A DNA stretch of 7,329 nt from Candidatus Aminicenantota bacterium (GTDB taxonomy: Bacteria > Acidobacteriota > Aminicenantia > Aminicenantales > Aminicenantaceae): positions 1 to 7,329 of the forward strand of contig JAUWTR010000075.1 of the NCBI GenBank assembly GCA_030614645.1, in the 5' to 3' direction. Shown here piece after piece: positions 1-6,830 of the stretch. The notes under the pieces are model-generated. The model ran no database searches and had not been told where the DNA came from. It worked only from the letters and a program-made list of their open reading frames with translations. The translations under genes and the position numbers were made by a program. Each line of letters starts with the position of its first letter. The stretch's first letter is position 1.

Positions 1-386
1 AAGACAAAGTCGATTTGTTTTTATTTGATTTAAAAATTATGGATGAGAAAAAACATAAGGATATCACAGGAGTTTCTAACCGTCTCATATTGGATAATCT
101 TAAAAATCTTTCCCAACTGAAAAAAAAGATCCATATCCGTATTCCGCTTATTGCCAACATAAACGACACCGAAAAAAATACAATACAAACAGCTGAATTT
201 TTAAAGTCTCTCGGGAATATCAAAGACATCAGCCTCCTGCCCTACCATAAGATCGGAACCGGAAAATATAAAAACCTCATGAGAAAAGCCTACGGACCAG
301 AGATCAATACCCCACTTGATGAAAAAATCCATAAAATCAAAATAAGGTTTGCGAATTACGGATTTAATGTTAAAATCGGAGGATAA
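1..386 (+). CDS. Glycyl radical enzyme activating protein (radical SAM), C-terminal part only
   Basis: This is the 3' end of a GRE activase. Such enzymes use a [4Fe-4S] cluster and S-adenosylmethionine to abstract hydrogen from a glycine of the partner enzyme. The frame enters the window open (first full codon at base 3) and gives 127 residues before the TAA at 384-386. Visible landmarks are the DLFLFDLKIMD strand, the ITGVSNRLILDNL segment, the RIPLIANINDTE strand and the LLPYHKIGTGKY motif. All are characteristic of the C-terminal half of PFL-activase-type radical SAM proteins. The CxxxCxxC cluster motif and any ferredoxin-like insert lie upstream, out of view. The TTG at 15-17 is an internal leucine codon, not a start. 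The stop lies 2 nt before the GRE start and the GRE ribosome-binding site is inside this gene's end, so the two are tightly coupled. The partner is almost certainly the adjacent GRE. Confidence 0.9.
   Translation, partial: DKVDLFLFDLKIMDEKKHKDITGVSNRLILDNLKNLSQLKKKIHIRIPLIANINDTEKNTIQTAEFLKSLGNIKDISLLPYHKIGTGKYKNLMRKAYGPEINTPLDEKIHKIKIRFANYGFNVKIGG
378..382 (+). promoter_or_regulatory. Ribosome-binding site of the GRE gene, inside the activase 3' end
   Basis: GGAGG lies 6 nt upstream of the ATG at 389. It overlaps the last codons of the activase gene. It fixes the start of the GRE and implies translational coupling between activase and enzyme. Confidence 0.8.
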
Positions 387-388
387 AA

Positions 389-2752
389 ATGAATAAACGG
401 ATCCAGAAACTAAGAGAAGAAAGTATAAATACTCATCCGTCCATTTCTGCGGAAAGAGCAAAGCTGCTCACAGATTTTTATCAAAGTGATGCCGCCAAAG
501 GCATTTCGACCCCCGTTAAACGCGCTTTGGCTTTTAAATATATAATGGAAAACAAATTTATCTGTTTTAATGACGGAGAACTTATTGTAGGCGAGAGAGG
601 CGCCTCTCCCAAAGCTACCCCCACCTACCCTGAGATCACTGTACACAGCCTTAAGGATCTGAACATTCTGGACAGCCGGGATAAGACCTCATATTCTTTA
701 GATAATAAAACCAGGAATATTTACCACCAGGAGATACTCCCATTTTGGCAGGGCCGTTCTATCAGGGAAAGATTATTTCACCAAGTCTCGGATGAATGGA
801 AAAACGCTTTTGAAGCTGGCGTATTTACAGAGTTTATGGAACAGAGGGCCCCGGGTCATACTGTCCTGGGCGGTAAAATTTACAGGAAAGGATTCCTTGC
901 CTTCAAAGAAGAGATCAAAAAAAGCATAAAAAACCTGGATTTTTTAAATGATCCGGAGGCATATCAAAAAAGAGAAGAACTCAAAGCAATGGATATTGCC
1001 GCGGATGCCCTATTAATATATGCAAAACGCCACCTAAAAAAAGCAAAAGAATTGGCCCGGAAAGAAACTGTTGCAGAAAGAAAAAAAGAGCTGGAAAAGA
1101 TCGCAAAAGTCTGCTCCCACGTACCTGCCCATGCCCCCCGGGATTTCTGGGAAGCTTTACAGTATTACTGGTTTGTCCATGTAGGAGTTATAACCGAACT
1201 AAACGGTTGGGACTCATTTAATCCCGGCAGGCTGGACCAGCACCTTTATCCTTTCTATAAAAAGGGGCTGGAAAACGGAAATCTCAACCAGGAAAAAGCC
1301 AAAGAACTATTAGAGGCATTCTGGATTAAATTCAACAATCAGCCCGCACCCCCCAAGGTAGGAGTTACCGCTGAAGAAAGCGGCACCTATACCGATTTTG
1401 CCCTTATCAATTCCGGAGGAGTTAAACCCGACGGTTCAGATGGGGTGAATGACCTGTCTTACGTCATTTTAGATGTTATTGAAGAAATGCGGATACTCCA
1501 GCCCAGCTCTATGGTACAGATCAGCAAAAAAGGACCGGACCGCTTTTTAAAAAGAGCCTTAAAGATCATTAAAACCGGTTTTGGACAACCATCTATTTTT
1601 AACACTGATGTGATCATACAGGAATTAGTCCGCCAGGGAAAATCCATAGAAGATGCCCGCTGCGGTGGTGCTTCCGGTTGTGTTGAGACCGGAGCTTTCG
1701 GCAAGGAAAATTACACTCTTACCGGATATTTTAATCTGGTTAAAATACTAGAAATAACCCTACATAATGGCTTGGATCCCAGAACTAGCAAAAATATCGG
1801 AATTAAAACTGGAAATCCTGCTGATTTTGACTCTTTTGATGAACTCTTTCAAGCATTTTCCCGGCAGGTCAATCACTTTATCAACATAAAGATCACAGGC
1901 AACAATATCATAGAAAGACTGTATGCGGAATATATTCCGGCTCCATTCCTCTCCCTGCTCATTGACGATTGTATATTAAAAGGAAAAGACTATCATAACG
2001 GCGGAGCCCGCTATAACACAACCTATATTCAGGGAGTAGGTACAGGAACCATTACAGACACTCTTGCTTCCATAAAATATAATATATTTGATAAAAAGCA
2101 CATCACAATGGAAGAATTACTGGAGACTCTCTCTCAAAACTTTAAGGGAAAAGAAAACCTGCGCCAGAGATTTCTGAACAAAACCCCAAAATATGGAAAT
2201 GATGATGATTACGCTGATGATATTATGAAAGCAGTATTCGAGGTTTATTATCAAGCTGTAAACGGCCGGCCAAACACTAAAGGCGGCACCTACAGGATCA
2301 ACCTCCTTCCCACAACAGTACATATATACTTCGGGCGGATTACAGGAGCAACAGCAGATGGACGAAAAGCCTCACAACCTTTATCCGAAGGCATATCCCC
2401 GGTACAAGGAGCAGACCGTAACGGCCCTACAGCAGTAATAAAATCCGCATCCAAAATGGATCATATCCGTACCGGTGGAACCCTGCTTAATCAAAAATTC
2501 ACTCCAAGCCTTTTAGAGGATGACGAGGGAATCGACAAGGTTGCCTGCCTGGTCCGTTCCTATTTCAGTCTGGACGGCCATCATATACAGATGAACGTAG
2601 TTACAGCCGATACTCTGCGTGCTGCCCAGAAAGAGCCGGAAAAATATAGGGACCTGATCGTCCGGGTAGCCGGGTACAGTGATTATTTCTGCGACCTGAA
2701 TGAAGATCTGCAGAATGAGATCATTAAACGAACAGAACACGAAGCAGCATGA
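389..2752 (+). CDS. Glycyl radical enzyme, HypD (trans-4-hydroxy-L-proline dehydratase)-like
   Basis: This is a complete cytoplasmic GRE of 787 residues, with a PFL-like domain in about the first 640 residues and a glycine-radical domain at the C-terminus. The thiyl-radical site is GCVETGAFGKE, with Cys431 and general base Glu433. The radical loop is RVAGYSDYF, with Gly762. A single catalytic Cys followed by x-Glu separates it from true pyruvate formate-lyase, which has Cys-Cys. From memory, HypD of Clostridioides difficile (789 aa) uses F152, H160, D278, S334, F340, C434, E436, Y450, T645 and G765. At a uniform -3 offset this protein has F149, H157, D275, S331, F337, C431, E433, Y447, T642 and G762. 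That supports a HypD-type pocket, so dehydration of 4-hydroxyproline to pyrroline-5-carboxylate is the leading guess. Related GREs that act on hydroxyproline isomers, N-methylated forms or by ring opening are alternatives. The Fe-ADH and LarA neighbours are not the usual HypD partners. GRE assignment is near certain; substrate is moderate. Confidence 0.93.
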   Translation: MNKRIQKLREESINTHPSISAERAKLLTDFYQSDAAKGISTPVKRALAFKYIMENKFICFNDGELIVGERGASPKATPTYPEITVHSLKDLNILDSRDKTSYSLDNKTRNIYHQEILPFWQGRSIRERLFHQVSDEWKNAFEAGVFTEFMEQRAPGHTVLGGKIYRKGFLAFKEEIKKSIKNLDFLNDPEAYQKREELKAMDIAADALLIYAKRHLKKAKELARKETVAERKKELEKIAKVCSHVPAHAPRDFWEALQYYWFVHVGVITELNGWDSFNPGRLDQHLYPFYKKGLENGNLNQEKAKELLEAFWIKFNNQPAPPKVGVTAEESGTYTDFALINSGGVKPDGSDGVNDLSYVILDVIEEMRILQPSSMVQISKKGPDRFLKRALKIIKTGFGQPSIFNTDVIIQELVRQGKSIEDARCGGASGCVETGAFGKENYTLTGYFNLVKILEITLHNGLDPRTSKNIGIKTGNPADFDSFDELFQAFSRQVNHFINIKITGNNIIERLYAEYIPAPFLSLLIDDCILKGKDYHNGGARYNTTYIQGVGTGTITDTLASIKYNIFDKKHITMEELLETLSQNFKGKENLRQRFLNKTPKYGNDDDYADDIMKAVFEVYYQAVNGRPNTKGGTYRINLLPTTVHIYFGRITGATADGRKASQPLSEGISPVQGADRNGPTAVIKSASKMDHIRTGGTLLNQKFTPSLLEDDEGIDKVACLVRSYFSLDGHHIQMNVVTADTLRAAQKEPEKYRDLIVRVAGYSDYFCDLNEDLQNEIIKRTEHEAA

Positions 2753-2783
2753 CATTAGAAGTCCAGCAAATAGGATACCCGAG

Positions 2784-2788
2784 AAGGA
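2784..2788 (+). promoter_or_regulatory. Ribosome-binding site of the Fe-ADH gene
   Basis: AAGGA is followed by 9 nt and then the ATG at 2798. This supports that start for the alcohol dehydrogenase gene. Confidence 0.6.
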
Positions 2789-2797
2789 TTCTTTAAA

Positions 2798-4072
2798 ATG
2801 GACCACTTAAAAGCAAATGCCCGCAAATTGATCAATGAATTCAAAGGAGATGACTTTATCTATGGAACCGGTTGCCTTAACCGGGCGGGAGAGATTATCG
2901 CCCCTTTCGGTTCCAAAGTGCTTCTTATCTCTAATCTCGAAAAACGTGATCCGGAAAACTACAAAACAATTCTTAAATCTATACATGACAATTCTATTCA
3001 AGTCATAGGCCATACTCCCTCGAGCAGACCCAATTCCCCCAGGGAAGACGTGCTGAGAATGAAACATTCTATCCAGGAGACAAACCCTGACTGTATTTTA
3101 GTCGTATCCGGCGGCTCGGGTATCGATGCTGCAAAAGCAGCTATTGTTCTGGCCGATCTGGGAGGCGATTTTGATGACTATTTCGGTACGGGAAAGGTTA
3201 CAGATAAAATAAGAAAGACAGAAAAAAATCCCCGCCCCTGTATCGCAATTCAAACTGCTTCAGGATCTGCTGCCCATCTTTCAAAATATTCCAATGTAAC
3301 TGACCTTAAAACCAGGCAGAAAAAATTGATCGTTGATGATGCTATTATCCCCCCTAAAAGCCTTTTTGATTACAGTTTAACCCGTACTATGTCTTCGGAT
3401 TTTACCTGTGACGGGACATTTGACAGCCTGGCGCATCTCCTGGAAGTCTATTATGGCGCTGGTGCCGATACTATCGATAAGCTTGAAGAAATTGCTCTGA
3501 CCGGCATTGAACTTATCTTAGCCTCTCTGGAAAGATCCGTGGCTGATCCGTCAGATCTTGCCGCCCGGGAAGCACTTGGATTAGCAGCTGATTTAGGTGG
3601 TTATGCTGTCATGATAGGTGGGACCAACGGAGCGCATCTAACCAGCTTCTCTCTGGTTGATATATTGAGTCACGGAAGAGCATGTGCCATTCTTAATCCT
3701 TTTTATACAGTTTTTTTCGCTCCTGCCATTCAAAGGCATCTTAAAAAACTCGCTGCCTTATATTCACGCTATAAACTGATAGACCAGAAAGCAGCTGCAC
3801 TTGTAGGCCGAAAATTGGGTACCGCAGTAGCTGAAGGACTGGTATCATTCAGCCGGCAAGTAAAATTTCCCACATCTCTTAAAGAGATAAATGGAATGAC
3901 AGATGCCCATATTAATAAAGCCCTTGAAGCTGCAAAAAATCCCCAACTGGAGATGAAACATAAAAATATGACGGTGCCTTTATCAGCTGAACATGTTGAT
4001 GAATATATGGAGCCTATTCTTCAGGCGGCAAAATGGGGAGATTTTAGCCTTATTAAATCTTTCACGCAATAA
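2798..4072 (+). CDS. Iron-containing alcohol dehydrogenase
   Basis: This is a 424-residue group III (Fe-ADH) dehydrogenase, which interconverts an alcohol and an aldehyde or ketone with NAD(P). The N-terminal Rossmann-like half carries VVSGGSGIDAAKA (residues 102-114), the dinucleotide phosphate-binding loop. It is followed by PCIAIQTASGSAAHLSKYS (147-165), the usual Fe-ADH segment. The metal site is visible as D209 and H213 in FDSLAH, H280 in NGAH, and H292 in SHG. The stretch NGAHLTSFSLVDILSHG is two residues shorter than the equivalent in FucO-type enzymes and lacks their extra His between the two ligands. It therefore belongs to a different subfamily from classical lactaldehyde reductase. 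It starts 45 nt after the GRE stop, so it is probably co-transcribed and acts on the GRE product or a later carbonyl intermediate. The substrate cannot be read from sequence. Confidence 0.9.
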   Translation: MDHLKANARKLINEFKGDDFIYGTGCLNRAGEIIAPFGSKVLLISNLEKRDPENYKTILKSIHDNSIQVIGHTPSSRPNSPREDVLRMKHSIQETNPDCILVVSGGSGIDAAKAAIVLADLGGDFDDYFGTGKVTDKIRKTEKNPRPCIAIQTASGSAAHLSKYSNVTDLKTRQKKLIVDDAIIPPKSLFDYSLTRTMSSDFTCDGTFDSLAHLLEVYYGAGADTIDKLEEIALTGIELILASLERSVADPSDLAAREALGLAADLGGYAVMIGGTNGAHLTSFSLVDILSHGRACAILNPFYTVFFAPAIQRHLKKLAALYSRYKLIDQKAAALVGRKLGTAVAEGLVSFSRQVKFPTSLKEINGMTDAHINKALEAAKNPQLEMKHKNMTVPLSAEHVDEYMEPILQAAKWGDFSLIKSFTQ

Positions 4073-4093
4073 AACAAATAAAAATATCTTTTA

Positions 4094-5455
4094 ATGAAAG
4101 AAGTAATATTTGATTTCGGAAGAAATAGTTTCCCCATTCAAGTTCCGCAACAGGCCGAAATCTTAAAAATGGGAACTCCGACTAAAATCAAGGAGCCGGA
4201 ATATGAAATCCGCCAGGCATTAAGGGCTCCGATAAACAGCCCTCCTTTGCAACAGATAGTAAAAAACAAGCTTTCTGCAGTACCAAACGCCAATGCCGTT
4301 ATTGTCATCTCCGACAATACCAGGCCTGTCCCCTATTCGGGAAAATCAGGCATCCTCTTTCCTTTAGTTACCGAATTGATCAAGGCCGGGCTCTCTGTTT
4401 CGCAAATTTCTATTCTGGTTGCAACTGGAACTCACCATTCTATGAGCGAAAAAGCCCTCAGGGAATTACTTGACCCCAGAATATTTTCTCTCGGCATCAA
4501 AATAATCAATCACGATTGCAAAGACAAAGCATCTCTTATATGTATTGGAGAAACGGAGTTCGGAGGGAAGATATTTTTAAACCGTTTATATATTGAGAGT
4601 GATATTAAAATACTAACCGGTCTGGTTGAAAGCCATTTTATGGCCGGGGTTTCAGGCGGGAGAAAATCCATTTGCCCTGGTCTTCTGGCGGAAGATTCGA
4701 CCTATCTCCTGCATGGAGGTCAGATCCTTTCTTCTCCTCAAGCAAAAGATCTAAGCCTAATAAACAACCCTGTACACAAAGAAGCTCTCGCAGTGGCTAA
4801 GATGGCCGGATGTGATATGATCATCAATGTCACCCTTGATTCCAACTACCAGCTTAACGGAATATTTGCTGGAGCTCTGGAATCAGCTCACATGAAAGCT
4901 TATAATAAGTTAAAATCATATGCTGCTATCCCGGTTTCAAAAAAATACGACTTGGTCATAACCCATGCCGGGTTCGTAGGGATCAACCATTACCAGGCGG
5001 CCAAAGGTGCCCTGATATGTTTACCTCTGATTCATAGTGAAAGCATATGTCTTTTAGCAGCATCTCATCCGGATACCGACCCTATCGGGGGGGATAATTA
5101 TAAGGCTATGTTAAGGCTGCTTAACGCCTTGGGGACGGAAAAATACCTGAGAAAAATCCTCGCACCAGAATGGACCTTTGTCCCTGAGCAGTGGGAGGCT
5201 CAGATGTGGGGCCGCCTTTTCAAAATAATCCCTCCAGAAAACCTAATCTACGCCACATTGGATATTCCTATAGACGATTTTTCCCATATTCCCGGACAGG
5301 ATGCTAGGGCTATCACCTCAAGTAAAGATAACTTGCAGCAACTTACCAATGAATCAATTAAATGGGCGGTTGCAAAACTGGACCGGGAACTTAACCAACC
5401 ACCGCTGATAGCAGTCCTCCCGGACGGCCCCTATGGAATTCCGGTTTCAACATGA
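4094..5455 (+). CDS. larA: LarA-family nickel-dependent 2-hydroxyacid racemase/epimerase
   Basis: This is a 453-residue member of the lactate racemase family (LarA N-terminal domain, formerly DUF2088). LarA interconverts 2-hydroxyacid stereoisomers by reversible hydride transfer to a nickel-pincer nucleotide. By family knowledge the Lactobacillus enzyme uses R75, H108, H174, K184 (covalent cofactor lysine), H200 (Ni ligand), Q295 and K298. The counterparts here are R77 in DNTRP, H114 in GTHHS, H181 in ESHF, K191 in GGRKS, H207 in LLHG, and Q301 and K304 in YQAAKG. The spacings 174-184-200 and 295-298 are reproduced exactly, so the enzyme looks catalytically competent. The family also contains malate, phenyllactate, hydroxyglutarate and sugar-acid enzymes, so lactate is not assured as substrate. 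It lies 21 nt after the Fe-ADH stop. No convincing Shine-Dalgarno precedes the ATG, so translation may depend on coupling. The LarB, LarC and LarE cofactor genes are not in this window. Confidence 0.9.
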   Translation: MKEVIFDFGRNSFPIQVPQQAEILKMGTPTKIKEPEYEIRQALRAPINSPPLQQIVKNKLSAVPNANAVIVISDNTRPVPYSGKSGILFPLVTELIKAGLSVSQISILVATGTHHSMSEKALRELLDPRIFSLGIKIINHDCKDKASLICIGETEFGGKIFLNRLYIESDIKILTGLVESHFMAGVSGGRKSICPGLLAEDSTYLLHGGQILSSPQAKDLSLINNPVHKEALAVAKMAGCDMIINVTLDSNYQLNGIFAGALESAHMKAYNKLKSYAAIPVSKKYDLVITHAGFVGINHYQAAKGALICLPLIHSESICLLAASHPDTDPIGGDNYKAMLRLLNALGTEKYLRKILAPEWTFVPEQWEAQMWGRLFKIIPPENLIYATLDIPIDDFSHIPGQDARAITSSKDNLQQLTNESIKWAVAKLDRELNQPPLIAVLPDGPYGIPVST

Positions 5456-5458
5456 CAG

Positions 5459-5487
5459 TTGACGGCAAAGGCAATTTTTATTATTAT
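5459..5487 (+). promoter_or_regulatory. Predicted sigma70-type promoter for the downstream transport module
   Basis: TTGACG at 5459-5464 (5 of 6 to the -35 consensus) and TATTAT at 5482-5487 (5 of 6 to the -10 consensus) are separated by exactly 17 bp. The pair begins 3 nt after the larA stop. It would start RNA near 5494, giving a leader of about 32 nt with an AAGGAG site before the ATG at 5526. It may let the DUF6305-like gene and its followers be transcribed independently. The call rests only on consensus match and position, in AT-rich DNA. Confidence 0.5.
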
Positions 5488-5513
5488 TAATTTACTGAAT
5501 TTTTCATGAGTCA

Positions 5514-5519
5514 AAGGAG
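5514..5519 (+). promoter_or_regulatory. Strong ribosome-binding site of the secreted-protein gene
   Basis: AAGGAG lies 6 nt before the ATG at 5526. It is a near-perfect Shine-Dalgarno and is stronger than those of the flanking genes. It fixes the start so that the protein begins with a proper signal peptide. Confidence 0.75.
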
Positions 5520-5525
5520 TACATT

Positions 5526-6152
5526 ATGAAAAAAATCCAGACAGCTTCTGTAATTTTCCTGAGTTTCCTTATTATATTTGGACTTTCCTCGTTAAACGCA
5601 GCTGAAAACGATGAGCCCAAAGCCGACCTGCCGGTAATTATTTCCTCTTGCGGGCAAAGCCCCGGGCCTGCTCTTTTAAAAGTCCTTTTTATGAAAATGA
5701 AGCTCGAACATGAACCCAAAGCATATGAAATAAACCCCCTTGCTACCGCAGATGACCTAATTAAAATGCAAGAAGCGGGAACTCCATATAGAACTCTCAT
5801 CATAGTCATGGGAGCAAGTCTTAAAGGAATGGGAGCAGCAGGAATTTCTATAGACGACGAACTTGTCAGAACTAAAAAATTAATCGAAGAAGCCCGGAAT
5901 CAGAGTATTACCCTTATCGGCGCCCATATTGAAGGAATGAAAAGACGTGCCCAAGGAGCATCTGCAGGCGACAATTCAGATGAATTAAGCATTGATGCTG
6001 TTGCCCCGGTCTCTGATTTCCTGATCATTAACAAAGCCGGAGACGAGGACGGACGTTTTACAACTATAGCGAACGAAAAAAATATCCCCCTAGTCTCTGT
6101 TGAAAAAAATCTGGAGCTCCTGGAGGAACTGGAAAAAATCTTTACAAAATAA
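5526..6152 (+). CDS. Secreted DUF6305-like protein, possible extracytoplasmic component of the adjacent transporter
   Basis: This is a 208-residue exported protein. Residues 1-25 form a Sec signal peptide: MKK, a hydrophobic core (ASVIFLSFLIIFGL), then a likely cleavage near SSLNA/AEN. There is no lipobox, so it is predicted to be soluble outside the cytoplasmic membrane. The mature part looks alpha/beta. It has LPVIISSCGQSPG (35-47), LIIVMGASLKGMGAAG (91-106), ITLIGAHIEGMKRRAQG (128-144) and a late strand at DFLIINKAGDEDG (164-176). The glycine-rich turns after beta-strands suggest a small Rossmann-like ligand-binding fold. I recognise it, from memory and without a search, as the uncharacterised DUF6305 family. 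It is followed by a small membrane protein and a large permease. I infer that it could be a substrate-binding or accessory protein for that permease, although it is shorter than typical TRAP DctP proteins (about 330 residues). Its function is otherwise unknown. Confidence 0.75.
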   Translation: MKKIQTASVIFLSFLIIFGLSSLNAAENDEPKADLPVIISSCGQSPGPALLKVLFMKMKLEHEPKAYEINPLATADDLIKMQEAGTPYRTLIIVMGASLKGMGAAGISIDDELVRTKKLIEEARNQSITLIGAHIEGMKRRAQGASAGDNSDELSIDAVAPVSDFLIINKAGDEDGRFTTIANEKNIPLVSVEKNLELLEELEKIFTK

Positions 6153-6176
6153 TCAATATTATATTAATTATAAGCT

Positions 6177-6761
6177 ATGGAAAAATATCTCCAATTAATT
6201 TCCTTATCCGATATTGCCGGAATATTTCTTATTTTTGCTTTATTGTGGTTAGTTAGAGTTCTCGCCAAAAAAGAAAATGAAAATATTTTTAAGGCAATAA
6301 TTCTTCTTCTGTTTTTTTTAGCAATATTCCTTTACCTCAGCCAAAACGATTCAAATAAATTGACGATATCAAATCTAAAAAACAGCTTCTTTCCAAGTAA
6401 AACAATTAAAATCAAATACAGGGTTGAACGAGGTGTTGTAAACCGCAACGAATATATTAAATATGTATTCGCAAAGCCTTACCCTATTTTATCGGTTAAA
6501 ATGGATAAAAGCGGCTCATATTTTAATATAGTTAATCCGGAATCAGTAAACAAAGTCTTAAGATTTCTAGACCTGCCAGAACTTAAAGAAGGAGTTTCTG
6601 AATTATCCTCAGTAACAGGTTCTGTATATGACACCTCTCATTACCGCTGGGACAAATATTCCAGAGGAATCCTTATTCTGGAAAAGACTTTGTGCAGAAG
6701 TGGAGAGTCTCTCACAATGAGTCATTGTATTTTGGGAATAACTATCCAACAACTCTATTAA
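6177..6761 (+). CDS. Unrecognised membrane protein between the secreted protein and the permease; possible 3' frameshift
   Basis: This is a 194-residue protein I do not recognise. Two hydrophobic helices lie at about residues 11-29 (DIAGIFLIFALLWLVRVLA) and 38-55 (FKAIILLLFFLAIFLYLS). About 130 residues of soluble, strand-rich sequence follow, including KIKYRVERGVVNRNEYI, and two cysteines occur near the end. The Lys/Arg between the helices suggests a cytoplasmic hairpin with the C-terminal domain outside, but topology is uncertain. The gene starts 24 nt after the DUF6305-like stop with no clear Shine-Dalgarno. Near the 3' end the -1 frame stays open to a TAA at 6821-6823. It encodes a hydrophobic segment (LLIRPILFLLILFLILHK) and ends 7 nt before the permease start. 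The true protein may therefore continue in that frame to 6823 after a shift near 6680-6715. The annotated ending, with its own strand-like CILGITIQQLY, is also plausible. Position suggests a transport accessory role. Confidence 0.6.
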   Translation: MEKYLQLISLSDIAGIFLIFALLWLVRVLAKKENENIFKAIILLLFFLAIFLYLSQNDSNKLTISNLKNSFFPSKTIKIKYRVERGVVNRNEYIKYVFAKPYPILSVKMDKSGSYFNIVNPESVNKVLRFLDLPELKEGVSELSSVTGSVYDTSHYRWDKYSRGILILEKTLCRSGESLTMSHCILGITIQQLY

Positions 6762-6830
6762 TCCGCCCCATATTATTTCTGTTGATTTTATTCCTTATTT
6801 TACATAAAGTAAAAAATCAGTAATTTCTAC

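Noticed and set aside
15..386. A complete 123-aa protein starting at TTG 15
   Set aside because: The frame is open to the window edge and the upstream codons (Asp-Lys-Val-Asp) continue a typical activase strand. The TTG is an internal leucine.
389..2752. Pyruvate formate-lyase as the identity of the GRE
   Set aside because: PFL has adjacent active-site cysteines. This protein has a single Cys followed by Val-Glu (GCVETG) and the HypD-like set of pocket residues, placing it among the eliminase/dehydratase-type GREs.
2513..2806. Minus-strand open frame of 97 codons opposite the GRE 3' end
   Set aside because: It is antisense to the conserved glycyl-radical domain and its hydrophobicity is a by-product of the complement. 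The other minus-strand frames in the window were rejected for the same reason.
5504..5809. Minus-strand open frame of 101 codons antisense to the DUF6305-like gene
   Set aside because: It lies opposite a gene with a strong ribosome-binding site and a clean signal peptide, and its own translation has no recognisable domain. It is an antisense shadow.
6798..6814. AT-rich hairpin (TTTTAC / GTAAAA around a 5-nt loop) before the permease
   Set aside because: The stem is only 6 bp with a single G-C pair and no following T-tract, so it is not a credible intrinsic terminator. I saw no other terminator in the window.
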